The position numbers and the translations under genes were made by a program. A stretch of 64,000 bases of DNA, taken from NCBI GenBank assembly GCA_021464245.1, contig JADCRB010000068.1, positions 5,197,259-5,261,258 on the forward strand, read 5' to 3'. The notes under the pieces are model-generated. The model was given only the letters and a program-made list of their open reading frames with translations, made no database searches and had not been told where the DNA came from. Below, one piece after another: positions 49,746 through 59,443 of the stretch (the first letter of the stretch is position 1; each line of letters starts with the position of its first letter). This DNA comes from Carallia brachiata. Lineage: Eukaryota; Streptophyta; Magnoliopsida; Malpighiales; Rhizophoraceae.

Positions 49746-50269
49746 CACCATTTACTGGGATAAGGATTTTTTTAGTCCTAAATTTTTAAGTTTTTTTATA
49801 TTTGAGTCCTAAACCTTTTTGACATTTCATTTGAGTTTTAAATTTTTTGATTTTCTACCAAATTAGTCCTTCTATTTAACAAAAGTGATCAATCTATTAA
49901 AAAATAATTTTAACTTTATAAAAAATTATTTAAAAAAGATTAAATATATGAATTGAATGTCTTTTTTATAAAAAAATATACATGTTGCCTATTTAATTCG
50001 TATATTTGTTGATTAAAAAAATATTTAATATGCATATTTTATTGATGAAAAAAATATTTAACTCATGTATTTAAGCTTTTTTAAATGATTTTTATTAAAT
50101 TAAACTCACTTATTAATAGATTGACTACTTTTCGTAATTTAAAGGACTGATATAGTAAAAAATTAAAAGATTTAAGACTCAAATGAAATGTTAAAAAGGT
50201 TTAGAACTCAAATGTAAAAAAATCTAAAGGTTTAGGACTTTAAAAATATTTATCCCCACCATTTACTGG
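49746..50269. mobile_element. GGGATAA-ended palindromic element, copy 3, with 13-bp direct repeats
   Basis: The element (about 49759-50256) begins GATAAGGATTTTTTTAGTCC and ends in the inverse, GGACTTTAAAAATATTTATC. It is flanked by CACCATTTACTGG at 49746-49758 and 50257-50269. Inverted halves carry TCCTAAATTTTTAAG and the GTGATCAATCTATTAA centre. Non-coding. Confidence 0.75.
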
Positions 50270-50729
50270 ATCAACAAAGCAACCCTACATGTTCTTTTTT
50301 CCCCTTCTCAATTTTTGGTCATTAGTTACTATAGCGTAATAGTCCAAGTTCTTAAGGTTCTTAGCTGATAAACACTGACACCCTTCGTTTATTGCAGTTC
50401 AACGTGCAATCGTACTCCATGTCACGCGTACTCACCCGCCTACATGAACTACAAAACATAATGGCATTATTATTAGTTGGAAATTCAGTTCCGAGCCCAT
50501 GAGCTCCCAGCAGGAAAGCAAACAATCTCCTAATGATGCCTTTGATTTGTAGCAACATGGGGTACACTTGACTTTTTCTTAGCGAGTTCTCTGCCGTTCT
50601 TCACCTCTTTAATTTGTTACAAGTAATCTAATTTGTTAGTAACCTAGCATTGTTAAAATTTACATTTTCGCCATACAACCTTATTCCTGCAACATGTAGA
50701 TGTGGGAAAGTGGCACATAAAGTATGGGT

Positions 50730-50732
<3 letters not shown>
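50257..50732. other. Intergenic DNA, no gene seen
   Basis: A 68-residue minus ORF (50361-50567) has several cysteines but no recognisable family. Considered chance. Confidence 0.4.

Positions 50733-50774
<42 letters not shown>
50733..50774 (+). repeat. Poly(C) tract of 42 bases
   Basis: An uninterrupted run of 42 C, hence G42 on the minus strand, in otherwise AT-rich DNA. It is either a real G-quadruplex-forming homopolymer or an artefact of sequencing or gap closure. Confidence 0.95.
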
Positions 50775-50776
<2 letters not shown>

Positions 50777-50804
50777 AAAGCTTGTGAAAGCTTTAAAATA
50801 AAAA

Positions 50805-50915
50805 AAAAACAAGCTTTAGTGTAATGGAAAGAAAAAGTTACTCTATTATTACCTCATGATCATACGTTCGAGTCATGAAAATAATTTTTTACTTCTTTAA
50901 AAAAAAAAAAACAAA
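50805..50915 (+). mobile_element. Possible tRNA-derived SINE
   Basis: AGCTTTAGTGTAATGG resembles RNA polymerase III box A and CATACGTTCGAGTC, about 50 bases later, resembles box B. An A-rich tail begins at about 50901. The size and order fit a short plant SINE; single copy in this window. Confidence 0.4.
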
Positions 50916-51197
50916 GTAAGGCAATGTATATCTGACCATGAACGCCCTTTGCAAGCTATAAAATAAAGAAGAATCTCCATTTCAAGAACAGAACGCAAGA
51001 ACCAGCCATAAGCCACACTACCCTCCATCCAACACAAGTTTCTCTTTAACACAAAGTTACCAGCAATATCAAAACTCCAGTCGGAAGGTAGTCGCATAAT
51101 TGATAGTCCTCAAAAGATGAACATCCATGTATATTCCGCCCATCCAGATTCTTAAGAAAGATATCAAGCAACAGATTCACTGAGCAGAGTTGCAACT

Positions 51198-53471
51198 CTA
51201 TAGGTATAGCTGAATGAGCTCATCACTAACTACAGACGGTGTAAGTACACCAAGATCAGTAAAAAGTAGGGTAAGGTATTGAGGAGGCGTATAATCCCGA
51301 GCAGATGTTTCAACCTCGACCTTTGATGGAATAGGCACGCCAAAGTCAATTGGACGCAAGGCAGGAGCCATATCTTTTTGGTCCAAGGGATATAGACGAG
51401 CAAACTGCAGAGCAGAGTACCAATACTTAAAAATTTGTAGAGAGAGAGAATTGCAAATCAAGAAATCAATACTACAATACTATACTCATATATCCTTTTA
51501 TTTTAGACCGTATACAAGTGTTTCCAATTGTGCTAACCTTATAACTTTCAGCAGCCACATAAACAGGTTTGCTCATACTGTGTGCCACCAATGCAATCTG
51601 GTAAGTTCCCATCATGTTAATTATGCCTCCACTTTCAACCACTCCATCGGCACCAACAAATACCATGTCTACCTCATCCATTGTATATGCCACAGCTGAA
51701 TCTATAAGAAGTTTCACAGGAATATCAAGCTTGGCCAGCTCATTGGACAAACGTAGTCCTGTCCTATCAGGCCTTCCTTCTGTAAATAGATGACTACGAT
51801 CAAGTCAAAGGAAGGAAGAAAAAAGAGCAAATGCAGACTTAAAATCACAGCTCAATGTGAAGCAAAGATTGGAACCAAGATTTCGCCAAAGCAAATCGTC
51901 CAAAAGTAAAGTGGATGTCAATTTCTCCCCATCAGAGGAGAAAGAGAAAAGCATTAACAGGGAATTACAATAAAAGGTCACAATACAGTTCCTTTACTTA
52001 GAAAATAAAACTGAGTCATCTCTCTATTAACAAAAATGCTCAATGTCCCATTAAAAATTAAACTCATCAAATCATAACAAAAAAAGACATATCATATAAT
52101 TGTGACATTATCAACTTCTCTACGAAAAAAGCATTCAAGTTGATACAAAGTACTACACCACTATACAGAAAGCAATAGGTCAGGCAAAGTACTGGCTGGG
52201 GCAATTATCAATGCAGATAGCATGCAATTTCAAACAAACCTGTGCAGAAAACTCGAAACAGTTTCTTATTTTGAGCTGCTGTCTTCAGAACTTCCAGCAC
52301 AACTCTAGAGAACCCATGCACCAAAATAGTGCAACCATCAAAGATAAAATCTTGACTAAGCATTGCAATTATCCTGCGTGCCTGCAATACAAAACAAGCA
52401 AGTACTGTGAATTGCTGAAGAACGTGTTGATATTAAATAACCGTTCGAAAAGTTATAAAAGACCCACGTAAGTACCTTATAGATATCTCCCCAAACTTCT
52501 CGGCACGTTCAATCAAGCGAGATTTAGCTGAATTGAAGTCCTCATATTCCAAAGCAGAAGTTCTGGTTACATAGCGCATGAACAGATCACAGCCCGCTGT
52601 CAAAGAGATGGAGGTCGTGTCCCACGACTGGGCAGCAAAGACAAAGGCTAATCATCTCGAGGAGGCAATCAAACTTAACTCCTAATAGGTTCAACTACCA
52701 TTCAGCTCTTCAACAACATGACAGCCAGCCACAATTTTAATGCTTTGAAAGCAATTACTCAAAATCAAATCCTCCCCTCTTCAAACATAAATTATGGTAA
52801 TGAATTGAACCACACATTCCAATGACTTGAATAGCAAACAAGTTAAACTATCAATAATCACACTACCAAAGCATGAATTTTACAATCAGAAGTTTAACAA
52901 ACATTTATGAATCAACATAAATAAAATAAATAACAGGGAGGAAAGGCATTGGAGGGACAAAAACCTTGAGAGAATCAGAGGCCTTCTTGAGCTCAATTTC
53001 GAGCTCCATCATGGTGGTGGCCTGACTATTGCGAATGACGGCAGCGAGAGCCCGAATGGCGGCGACGGCCTCCGCCAAGTCCGGCTGCATCCTCCAGCTA
53101 TTAAACTCGTCAATCACAGAAAACGGCTTCCCAGCAGCTGCGGCGGCGGCGGGGGTTTTGATTGGACCATGACCATGATCGTCGTCGTGGTCGTCGGGGT
53201 GGCGGGAGACGGCGGCCTGGGCATCGGCAAGCCAGTTGCTGGTGACGACGCCGTAGTGAGCGGCACGAGTCTGGTAGTAGGCGGAGATGCTTGCGGGTGG
53301 GTTGGGTTGGGTTGGGGTGGTTGGGGTCGGTGGGGTGCAAGGCGTCGGCCATGGCGACGGAGGGAGGCGGCGGCGACGAGAGGGTCAGGGTGTCGGGGGG
53401 TCGGAATTGGTTGGCTAGGCGACGTCGTTTTTCTGCTTGTCGAGGATGAAAGACGCCGATCTCCACCACAT
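51198..53471 (-). CDS. Translation initiation factor eIF2B subunit alpha, with small indels
   Basis: Minus-strand exons: 52965 to about 53471 (exon 1), 52476-52627, 52240-52381, 51538-51779 and 51198-51404. The protein matches the plant eIF2B-alpha pattern: ISAYYQTRAAHYGVV near the N-terminus, then IDEFNSWRMQPDLAEAV, SISLTAGCDLFMRYVTRTSA, LVHGFSRVVLEVLK, VFVGADGVVESGGI and the C-terminal SDELIQLYL. eIF2B recycles eIF2-GDP to eIF2-GTP; alpha is a regulatory subunit with a Rossmann-like fold. The start is unclear. ATG 53471 (MWWRSASFILDK) is in frame with the body but meets stops; ATG 53352 (MADALHPTDPN) is one base out of frame. Exon 2 also lacks one base near 52481. The body is otherwise intact. 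Confidence 0.9.
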
Positions 53472-53479
53472 TTAATTGT

Positions 53480-54417
53480 CTTTTCTTTTTTTCTTTTCCT
53501 TTTTTTTGTTTTGTTTTTGTGTGGAGAATTATGCTATTTTGAGCAACCAGCAAGAAAGAGGAATGGATGATATGTTTGTGTGTGTGTTTTGTTACTTTCG
53601 TCACTTTCTCGGGAAAGTGAAGGAAATCGGCAATTCTCTTAGATTTGAGAAATTCCGGCGGCGGCCAACTGCGTCACCTTTTCTTTTCGATTTTGTTAAA
53701 ACTCTTCGCAATACTTTTATTTTAGAGCAAAATGGTTCAAAGTTTAAATATTAATTTAATATGATAAAGTTTTAAGTTATTTATATTTTTTAAAAAAATA
53801 TATTTTTTATTTATAATTTTATACCACATAATAATATATTTAAAATAAAAAATAAAAAATTAATTTATGTAATATAAAATTTTGAGTGAGTTATACTTAA
53901 AAAAAAATTATAAATATTGTTAAAATAAGTAAAAGCTCCCTAATTTGTCACACTTGATTTTATTCTTATAAAATTGGATTTGATTAAATTTATATTGATT
54001 AGAAAAATCAACAATATGTAATTAAAAATACTTGAGACAAAAATAATTCAAAATTTCAATAACTTAAATTGGAAATGATTAAATTCAATTGAATAACTTT
54101 AAAACAATGTTATTTTTTATATTGTATATTTGATTTGCTTTCATGCATGAATAATAATAATCTTTTTAATTATTGTCTAAATATTTTAACAATTATGTCA
54201 TATGACTGCCTTACAAAAATATATCAAATATATCAATTATTCATTTCAAATTTTTAAAGCTGAAATTTATATTATTGTGAGACCAATTGTGTTGTGACTT
54301 CTTTAATGCTTAATTTAAACAATATTATTATTCTTTGTTCAAAAATTTTGTAACGGCTCAATTACTTTGTCCAACTTGCATATGTGTAGGTAAGCAAACC
54401 AACGCTCACAACAAATC
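53480..54417. other. eIF2B-alpha upstream region and AT-rich DNA
   Basis: Contains an 18-bp hairpin CACTTTCTCGGGAAAGTG at about 53602-53619 in the presumed promoter. Then AT-rich sequence with a TTTTGAGTGAGTTATACTTA word that occurs inverted near 25330. No gene. Confidence 0.45.
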
Positions 54418-54702
54418 TAAGGTCTTATTTAGTTTAGTTATTATTCGTTATTATTTACTTGTTACTGATTGTTGTTACTAATAATTAAAAAAAATTGTAA
54501 TATTTGATTAGATTAATATTTATAATTGTTGTTTAGATAATAAAATGACTATTTGGTAATGATGTTTTTGGAAATTTTTAGTCTAAAAAAATATTTAAAG
54601 TGTTTTAATCTAAAAAGTACTCATCAGCTGCTGGTTTATCCAAAAACAGTTTCAAGCTATTTTTAGGCATTCTTTGCTGTTTTAAAATTTAAACACCATC
54701 TA
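54418..54702. mobile_element. hAT-like MITE (TAGGGNTGTTTGG family), short copy
   Basis: Left end TAAGGTCTTATTTAGTTTAG with TTACTTGTTACTGATTGTTG subterminal sequence. The right end is TTTAAACACCATCTAA, roughly the inverse. Resembles the elements at 4627 and 57163; degenerate, ends approximate. Confidence 0.4.
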
Positions 54703-55336
54703 ATTCATTGTTATGTGTACACCATGCATTTTATATAACTAAAAAAGAATGTGTATAATGTTACCAAAAAAAGGTAAAAGTAAAAAAACTTCTTTACCCT
54801 GAGAAAAAAAATATATCATTACGCAAGACTTTCATTTTTATAAAATCTACGAAATTTTTTATGTACGCAACATTCTATTTATTTTAGCAAAATGGACTAT
54901 TTTGAATATTCAAACTCGTAATCACTGAATAATTAGAATTTGAGACTTAATTAAGCAAGTTTAACGTATTTCTAGTAGAATTAGCTACTTGAAGCATGAT
55001 CCACTGGCTTCCTAAATTCTTTTGGGAGGGTTTAGAGAAGCAGCATGAATTGGTAAGTACTGATTTGAGTGAACATCTCCACAATTGGTCTAACTATAAG
55101 TTAGGAAATGCGGGTCTCTAGTCTATTGTTCTTATTACATATGAGTGCGTCTCTGTGCCTTACCCTAGTGTAAGTATTTAGAGCTGCTTGTAGAGTAGAC
55201 AAAAGATGATGTTTTTGTGCATAAAGTTATTAAATCATTCAAATTAAATCAAGGAACAATATTTCTTTCTTTCATTGGCACTATATATTGATAAAGCTCG
55301 ATTTAGTTCAAAAGGCAAAAAAGCGTGTTGCCTCTT
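54703..55336. other. Intergenic DNA, no gene seen
   Basis: AT-rich sequence without recognisable coding or repeat structure between the two MITEs. Confidence 0.45.
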
Positions 55337-55983
55337 ATAGGGACTAAGGTTGTAAGAACCGAACCGGTCATTGAACCGGAAAACTGAGAGGTTCAAGTTC
55401 AACGGTCGATCGGTTCGCAGTTTAAACCAGTAAAACCATATTTAATATTAAATATAAAAATTAAATTTTTATATAGTTATATAATTATATAAATTTTATT
55501 ATATAAGAATGATAATAAATATTTAAAATAAGTGTATTTTAAGAATTATATTAATATTTATATACATTAAGGATATTAATTAGTATATTTAAAAATATTT
55601 ATAAAAATTAATTGAAAAAATAATATTTATAAATAGTGAATATAAATATTAATTTTAAATTTTAAAGATTAAATTGAAAATTTTAATCATTGAGGACTAA
55701 ATTAAAATTTTTATTAAAATTAGAGTTTAATTATAATTTAGATAAAATTTTGGGTCAAATTATAATTTAAATTTTTTTTGTTTAAATTGAATCGGTTCAA
55801 CTGGTTCCGTTTTTTACCGATTTTCTCGAATTTTGACCGATTTTTTTCGGTTTTTGACCGATTTTTTTCGGTCCGGTCCGAATTCCATTTTTAGGCTTGA
55901 ACTGGACCAGACTTAGGACCGGTTTCTGATTTTTTCAGTTGAACTGACCGGTCCGATCCGGTTCTTACTTCATTGATAGGGAC
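55337..55983. mobile_element. hAT-type MITE with 8-bp target duplication
   Basis: ATAGGGAC occurs at 55337-55344 and 55976-55983 and flanks a 631-bp element. The left end TAAGGTTGTAAGAACCGAAC and the inverse of the right end (CAATGAAGTAAGAACCGGAT) match at 13 of 17 terminal positions. Subterminal CCGGTC/GACCGG words in both orientations continue about 100 bp inward. The centre is AT-rich and non-coding. An 8-bp duplication with this end type fits the hAT superfamily. Confidence 0.75.
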
Positions 55984-56626
55984 AGTAGTTTGAGCACCCA
56001 CCCTTCCTCACTCATCCCTTCTCGTGGAGCTTCGAATTCTTCTTCCAAGACCCCTAAAAAAAAAAAATATTTTTTTTTCCATTGTTTATTACTTCTGTTA
56101 CCATTTCCTTTCCAAATCCCCTTCTTGTGAATGCAGATCCAAAATCCGTTGAACTTTGGCATAGACAGGTGCAAGCCCACTGCCATTCTAATAGGAGTCC
56201 ATTGCTTTTGTACCATACCACCCAAACCATATGATTGATTGTCTCCTTTTGTTTGCCAATGTATGACTTGAAAGTTGAGGTAGGACAATTAGACCTACAT
56301 TGATTATCTAAGTAGTTTTAGACCTAAAAAGTGAAAAGTATTCAAATAGTTATAGCATAATTTGTTGGGATATTTTATTGAGATGTTTTTATTTTATTGT
56401 TGAGTTTTAATGACAACATTCTCTTTTCATAATTTTTCGGTCTCTCTTTTAGAAAATTTATCCACATGATAAAACAATCTTATATAAAGTAATATTTTTG
56501 AATTTTCTTTTTAATACTACGTACAATGTCGAATACAATAACAGTCACCCCTTTCCTCCAACTCCAAGCAACCTTCATCCGTTTCATCCATTACGTCCCC
56601 AAAAGGCCCACTTAAAGTACTCACAT
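55984..56626. other. Intergenic DNA downstream of the LURP-one-related gene
   Basis: The minus frame at 55965-56288 (107 residues) looks somewhat protein-like (MAVGLHLSMPKFNGFW) but matches no family I recognise. No donor or acceptor pattern supports a gene. Possibly a small gene fragment. Confidence 0.35.
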
Positions 56627-58908
56627 CTAGAAGGAAGTAAGGCAACACGTCTGTGCTGTGCACTTATTTGGGTAAATGAAAGAAAAACATTTATTTCTCT
56701 TTTTTAAGGAAAATTTCCCTTCATTAATTCTAAATAAATAAATTTCCATTCTATAATTGATAAGACCATTGACTGTAACGAGTCGCATGACGAGGGAATG
56801 ATCAATAGTCGGCTCCACCACCATCGTCCAAACATCTTCTCCTAACGCAATCCCATGCATTGTTTTCTTCTTCACCTGAAACTTATTTTGCACGTTATTG
56901 CCAAGGTCAAACGAAGATTAACTAAAATTAAATTACGAATCAAACTGTAAATATAAATTAACTAAAATATTTTTTTTAGGTAAGAAATAAAAAAATAGAG
57001 ATGATACCCTATAATCCAATTATATAACATTACGATGTGTATATTGGTAGGTTATCTACACCGAGTCTCTTAAGGAGCACGCCTAAGGCAAAGCATGTGT
57101 CACCAACAAGCCCATGCTATAGTCTCACTAAATTTTTTAATTAGAAATCGAGCCTAAAACTTTAGGGGTGTTTGATTTTACTGTTATTATTGTTATTATT
57201 TATTACTGTTATTGGTGAATGAAATAAATTTATTGTATTTAGTTAAATTAACATTAATTATTACTGATTTAATAATAAAATGACTATTTTAGACTTTTTT
57301 TTTGTTTTATTATAATAAATAATATTTTTATCTCTATTTTATTATAAAAATTTGTCTTATATATTTATAAATAAAAATTGATTAAATATATAATTGAAAG
57401 ATCAACTACAATTTATAATATTCATTATTATAAAAATATAATTTTTACTATATGAAAAAACATTAGTATTTTTATTAAATAAATTATGGTTTCACATCAA
57501 AAACAAAAAAAAAGGAGAAATTATACTCGGATGACTACATCGTTTTATTATATTTTACATTTTAAAAAAAAAATCAAAAACTTGCCAAAGGGCACATGGG
57601 TTTTTCTTTAGAACGAAACACAGTCTAGCTTATATGCATTTTTTATTTAGAACGAAAGAATGAAGCAAGAACAGGGCGAGAAGGCAGGACTTAGAGCTGA
57701 GGAAGAAGAGTAAGAACCAGATCTACAAAGCTCTAAGGACAGGACGAGAGAAGAAGAAAGAAGAAAATAAAGATGCCATGGCTTATTTTGTCCGTTTTTG
57801 TTGAAAAAGGAAGAAGGATAGATTTGTAATTATAAATCAAATCAGCAACAAGTGATAAAAAAAAAAAAAAAAAAAAAAGGAGTTGTTTGAACGTACTTTT
57901 CCATTCAATTACTGTTGGCCCTTCTTATTAGCAATCAACAAACATAAAAATATTTTATCGAAGAATAAATGTTGGTAGGTCGGTAATTTTTGTATCGAAT
58001 TATGTACTGAATGAAATTGGAGCTATTATTTTTGAAATTAGAACTGATATTTTTGAATCAATTGTTATTTTTACATTTCAAAAATATCAGCCGCAGTTTC
58101 AAAAATAACAGCTGCGGTTTCATTCGGTACAAAATCCCGAGACAAAAGTTCCGAAACACGTAATTGCACTCTTTATCGAATACTATTAAAATTACTTTTG
58201 ACAACTGAATAGCGATCAACAAGCTTTAAATGTAAAACCAAACATCCTCTCAGTGTGAAACGATCAATCCTATACAACAATCGGTGGTACTAAGGACCCC
58301 TCCCACCTTGTCTACTATCTTGAATGATGATGTCTTTTTGGTCCAATCTTCTATCCTGTAATCACACCATCGATTATTGTCCAAACCTATAATAACTTTA
58401 CAAGCTGATGAATATCCTCTCAACATCTTGAAAGTTTTCCTTATCAGTCGAAAGTCAGGCTTAGCCTTGTAAATTTCTGCACGAGTAGTGGATCTGTAGC
58501 CTTCCCACAACTTGATGAACAAGTTCAATTTCTGCATTAGGAGAAATTATTATAAATTTATGTTAAAAGACTTGGAGCTTGTCCAACTTAATTAAATGTC
58601 TGGAAAACAAACAGCACAAAAAAATGATAATAAATATCTTATTATTCATTAGTTACCTTTCTCATGAGTATGGTGAACAAAACGTTCCCCTTCACGTCCA
58701 TAAGATGGACTTCTTTGCTGCTTTTGCAGTTGCAGTTATCCACACGATATACAATGTGACCACTGGCGTCGAAGACAGTGCAGCCATTGCCATTCAGTAT
58801 TAGAGACTTAATCCATATTGTAAGAGTTCCTCTTTGAGATTTTGAGTAAGGATTAGCAGATGGGCCGTCTGAAGAATGTTGATGCCCTTGGGGAAAAATC
58901 TTTGCCAT
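56627..58908 (-). CDS. LURP-one-related (LOR) protein
   Basis: Minus-strand exons 58657-58908, about 58298/58307 to 58531, and 56627-56875; about 242-245 residues. The start is taken at MAKIFPQG (58908). Exon 1 carries LTIWIKSLILNGNGCTVFDA and VYRVDNCNCKSSKEVHLMDV. Exon 2 carries ACKVIIGLDNN and YRIEDW. Exon 3 carries VKKKTMHGIALGEDVWTMVV and IDHSLVMRLVTVNGLINYRM. This is the tubby-like beta-barrel fold of the LURP1/LOR family (LOR8/LOR11 type), some members of which act in defence against oomycetes. The exon 2 donor is ambiguous: AAG|GTGGGA or GGG|GTCCTT; either leaves a few family residues (typically about VAE) missing before VKKK. The C-terminus runs about 30 residues past the usual end. 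The last intron holds a MITE. Confidence 0.82.
57030..57160 (-). mobile_element. SINE-like repeat, copy 2
   Basis: The minus strand contains TTGTTGGTGACACATGCTTT and AAGAGACTCGGTGTAGATAA, corresponding block for block to 30610-30780. A box-B-like GGCTCGATTTC lies at about 57144-57154. It sits in the last LOR intron directly beside the MITE at 57163. Confidence 0.4.
57163..57950. mobile_element. hAT-like MITE in the LOR intron, approximate ends
   Basis: Starts TAGGGGTGTTTGATTTTACT and ends ...TAGCAATCAACAAACATA, an imperfect inverse. The left subterminal part has ACTGTTATTATTGTTATT as in the 4627 copy. The interior (57600-57780) is purine-rich and non-coding. No clean target duplication was seen. 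Confidence 0.5.
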
Positions 58909-58995
58909 AGCAATAGCTCTTGAGCCTGGACCCTCAATTCTTACACATACCGTATATAAAATCACTAGAATTAGATATATGGGAATGGTTTAAAG

Positions 58996-59436
58996 GGATA
59001 ATATCCTTTTTAATTTTAAACTTTTATGAATTTTTACATTTGCATCTTTAAAGTTTTCAATTTTTTCAATTGAGAAAAATAGCTTTCAGATTCTTTATAG
59101 TCGAATCATTTTTGTAAATGATCGTCAGTCAATCTATTTAAAATGTATTTTGACTAAACGGAAGTGAATTAAACAAATCCTAAATACGGTATTTTAATTA
59201 TTTTTTTAAAATAGTAAAACAAACAAATAGGAAAGAAGTGGTAGTTATACTTTTTTTTTTATTCATATCCATTTGGTCAAAATACGTTTTAAACGGTTTG
59301 ATTGACGGCTATTGATAAAAATGATTGGACTGCAAAAAATCTTAAAGATGTATGATTCAATTGAAAAAGTTGAAAATTTAGAAGTTAATTGTAAAAATTT
59401 ATAAAAGTTTAGAACTATAAATAGTATTATCTCTAA
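58996..59436. mobile_element. GGGATAA-ended palindromic element, copy 4
   Basis: Begins GGGATAATATCC and ends TAGTATTATCTC, with inverted halves that pair ATTGAGAAAAATAG/TTCAATTG words. Flanking TTTAAAG (58989-58995 and 59437-59443) could be a 7-bp duplication or chance in AT-rich DNA. Lies just upstream of the LOR gene. Confidence 0.55.
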
Positions 59437-59443
59437 TTTAAAG

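Noticed and set aside
50361..50567. Small cysteine-containing minus ORF, considered as a secreted peptide
   Set aside because: No signal peptide, irregular cysteines and no promoter signal.
53169..53570. 133-residue plus-strand ORF rich in Gly and Val
   Set aside because: It is the antisense shadow of the GC-rich first exon of eIF2B-alpha; composition only, no family motif.
55965..56288. 107-residue minus ORF that looks partly protein-like
   Set aside because: No family recognised and it overlaps the end of the hAT-type MITE; insufficient to call a gene.
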